Below, piece by piece: positions 6,262-6,989 of a DNA stretch of 6,989 bases. Location of the stretch: assembly GCA_964653695.1 (NCBI GenBank), contig CAZZFQ010000069.1, forward strand, positions 1-6,989, given 5' to 3'. The notes under the pieces are model-generated. The model made no database searches. It worked only from the letters and a program-made list of their open reading frames with translations, and had not been told where the DNA came from. The position numbers were made by a program, and so were the translations under genes. This DNA is from JALHTG01 sp964653695 (GTDB lineage: Archaea > Thermoproteota > Bathyarchaeia > 40CM-2-53-6 > JALHTG01). Every line of letters begins with the position of its first letter. Position 1 is the first letter of the stretch.

Positions 6262-6266
6262 ATAAG

Positions 6267-6485
6267 TCAGAACAGTTTAGGCGCGGCCCCGTTCGCGGTC
6301 AGCCAAGCAACAAACTTATCAAGCGCAGCGTAGGCATCTAGCTTGCCGCCTTTAATGCGAGCAACAACAACGTCAGGAGAATCAGCTTTGAAGCACTTAG
6401 CAAACGAGGCTTCAGCCTTCGCATATGTTTGGCGCGTAGCCTCACTACGCCTAGCCTTACGCTCCAAGAACTCGGCAACGGTCAA
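6267..6485 (-). CDS. Tyrosine recombinase, N-terminal core-binding part (frameshifted from the catalytic part)
   Basis: 72 codons from a TTG at 6485 to TGA at 6269-6267. The sequence TVAEFLERKARRSEATRQTY, followed by helices to KLDAYAALDKFVAWLTANG, is the SAM-like DNA-binding arm that precedes the catalytic domain in archaeal integrases. An in-frame TGA three codons upstream fixes TTG as the only start. The protein ends AAPKLF where homologues would continue PKTVLTYV, and that continuation is encoded one base out of phase. The sequence has CCTAAACTG; CCTAAAACTG would restore the frame, so one A appears to be missing from a homopolymer. The gene starts 45 bp before the tRNA gene, which runs the other way. 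Confidence 0.75.
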   Translation of the reverse strand: MTVAEFLERKARRSEATRQTYAKAEASFAKCFKADSPDVVVARIKGGKLDAYAALDKFVAWLTANGAAPKLF

Positions 6486-6562
6486 AGCGGCTCAAGAAGT
6501 GTAAGCATGATGCGGGTTTGAAAACTTACTAGCGGGGTGGGGTAGCCAGGTTTAACCCGCAG

Positions 6563-6575
6563 ACGAGAGGCGGAC
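6563..6575 (+). other. tRNA intron 1 (position 29/30, 13 nt)
   Basis: Exon CCGC (6557-6560) pairs with intron GCGG (6570-6573). The three-base bulges are AGA (6561-6563) and ACG (6574-6576). Cutting after the second base of each bulge removes 13 bases and joins CAG to GG, giving a perfect anticodon stem with CCCTG. The intron is only a six-base loop beyond the bulge, so it is a minimal, relaxed BHB. Confidence 0.88.
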
Positions 6576-6593
6576 GGCTCATAACCCTGAGAT

Positions 6594-6619
6594 TCGCTCA
6601 ATATGCTTGAGCGCTCAAA
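6594..6619 (+). other. tRNA intron 2 (position 47/48, 26 nt)
   Basis: A strong intron hairpin, CGCTCAA (6595-6601) with TTGAGCG (6607-6613), sits on the central helix TGAG (6588-6591) with CTCA (6614-6617). The bulges are ATT (6592-6594) and AAC (6618-6620). Cleavage after the second base of each gives AGAT+C, restoring the standard C48 that pairs with G15. Confidence 0.9.
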
Positions 6620-6631
6620 CGGTGGTTCGAA

Positions 6632-6651
6632 AGGCGTATGGGCCCCGAATG
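6632..6651 (+). other. tRNA intron 3 (position 59/60, 20 nt)
   Basis: Exon TTCG (6626-6629) pairs with intron CGAA (6646-6649). The bulges are AAA (6630-6632) and TGT (6650-6652). The flanking exon helix is the five-pair T stem itself (GGTGG/CCACC). Cleavage after the second base of each bulge joins TTCGAA to T, giving a normal seven-base T loop. Confidence 0.9.
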
Positions 6652-6813
6652 TCCACCCCCCGCTACCATACTTGATCTATCAGCGAAATGGCTTTTCTCA
6701 ACAGACCAAATTTAGGTATCCATCAACGCAGCGCTGAGCTATCGATACGTTTTCATTCTGGTGAGAGCAGTCTGCTGGATTAATGCTCCGAGAGCGGTAG
6801 GTCGCACGTTGAC

Positions 6814-6989
6814 TTGACTGGCTTCTTCAACCAGCATTACGTTCCGTCGCTTTCGAAGCCGGTAATGATCGTCGGTCTTCGAGGCAACACCGATTTGGGA
6901 TACCAATGTGCGAAGAAGCTTGTCAAGGCTCTCAGTGCAAAGAGATTCGCCGAATACTACAGCGATTGGTTCCCAGATCTGGCGTTCGT
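6814..6989 (+). CDS. PAC2-family protein, N-terminal part (cut by window end)
   Basis: About 58 codons are visible. KPVMIVGLRGNTDLGYQCAK matches the opening strand and glycine-rich loop of the PAC2 (proteasome-assembly-chaperone-like) family, and LVKALSAKRFAEYYSDWFPD matches its usual next segment, where a helix is followed by the AEIYS-FP motif. The frame is open from 6784 after a TAA. The start is taken as TTG 6814, because the ATG at 6865 would cut into the first strand. Archaeal PAC2 proteins are thought to help proteasome assembly or quality control; the exact role is not settled. The gene is co-directional with the tRNA, about 145 bp downstream, and probably belongs to the stable host chromosome. 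Confidence 0.65.
   Translation, partial: MTGFFNQHYVPSLSKPVMIVGLRGNTDLGYQCAKKLVKALSAKRFAEYYSDWFPDLAF

Larger units (their letters stand above)
6531..6668 (+). tRNA. Initiator tRNA-Met (CAT) with three introns, CCA encoded
   Basis: Removing three introns leaves a 76-base cloverleaf. The acceptor AGCGGGG/CCCCGCT has the A1-U72 pair typical of initiators. The D arm is GGGT/ACCC, the anticodon stem CAGGG/CCCTG carries loop CTCATAA with three G-C pairs next to the loop, the variable region is AGATC, and the T arm is GGTGG TTCGAAT CCACC. A73 is followed by an encoded CCA (6666-6668). The anticodon is at 6580-6582. Introns: 6563-6575 (position 29/30), 6594-6619 (47/48), 6632-6651 (59/60). Each splice site falls in a three-base bulge beside a four-pair helix, as the archaeal endonuclease requires. 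Confidence 0.92.

Noticed and set aside
1..6989. CRISPR array or insertion-sequence ends
   Set aside because: No regularly spaced direct repeats with unique spacers, and no terminal inverted repeats or transposase, are visible. The only tandem arrays are coding (ChW units and zinc ribbons).

Overview
The window reads as a piece of an archaeal chromosome, probably from a Thermoproteota/TACK-type lineage. The best evidence is an initiator tRNA-Met gene interrupted by three short introns. Each intron sits in an exact bulge-helix-bulge (BHB), the substrate of the archaeal tRNA-splicing endonuclease. A PAC2-family protein start, a TATA-rich leaderless-style promoter and an archaeal-type wHTH/RelE pair agree with this. 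A run of exactly 100 N (2917-3016) marks a scaffold gap, so this is probably a draft or metagenome assembly.

Left part (1-1050): the last 26 codons of an unidentified gene, a non-coding stretch, then a two-gene toxin-antitoxin-like module on the + strand. The module is a winged-helix protein followed by a RelE/ParE-like toxin whose 5' end is out of frame. The toxin stop overlaps the stop of a tiny minus-strand ORF of 21 codons.

Middle (1050-5015): a degraded-looking stretch with faint RDD-like membrane motifs runs into a double zinc-ribbon protein with no usable start codon in frame. A second tiny minus-strand ORF follows. Then comes a large secreted, membrane-anchored protein: signal peptide, beta-rich region, ChW (clostridial hydrophobic W) repeats, beta domains, transglutaminase-like Cys-His-Asp domain and C-terminal membrane helix. 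The scaffold gap falls inside its ChW array. The two sides of the gap join perfectly in sequence and frame.

Right part (5120-6989): on the minus strand, a tyrosine recombinase (split by a one-base frameshift), a 92-codon helical protein and a third copy of the tiny ORF are packed with TGA-ATG and ATGA junctions. The recombinase gene starts 45 bp from the 5' end of the initiator tRNA gene. After the tRNA begins a PAC2-family gene cut by the window edge.

The most unusual signals are the three-intron initiator tRNA, the three-copy family of 18-21 residue ORFs ending in a shared LEAVYSEKLKIRES-like tail, and a ChW-transglutaminase surface protein in an archaeal context. Three coding regions (toxin, zinc ribbon, recombinase) carry a frame problem near the 5' end. 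This could be decay of an integrated element or indel errors in the assembly; the sequence alone cannot decide.
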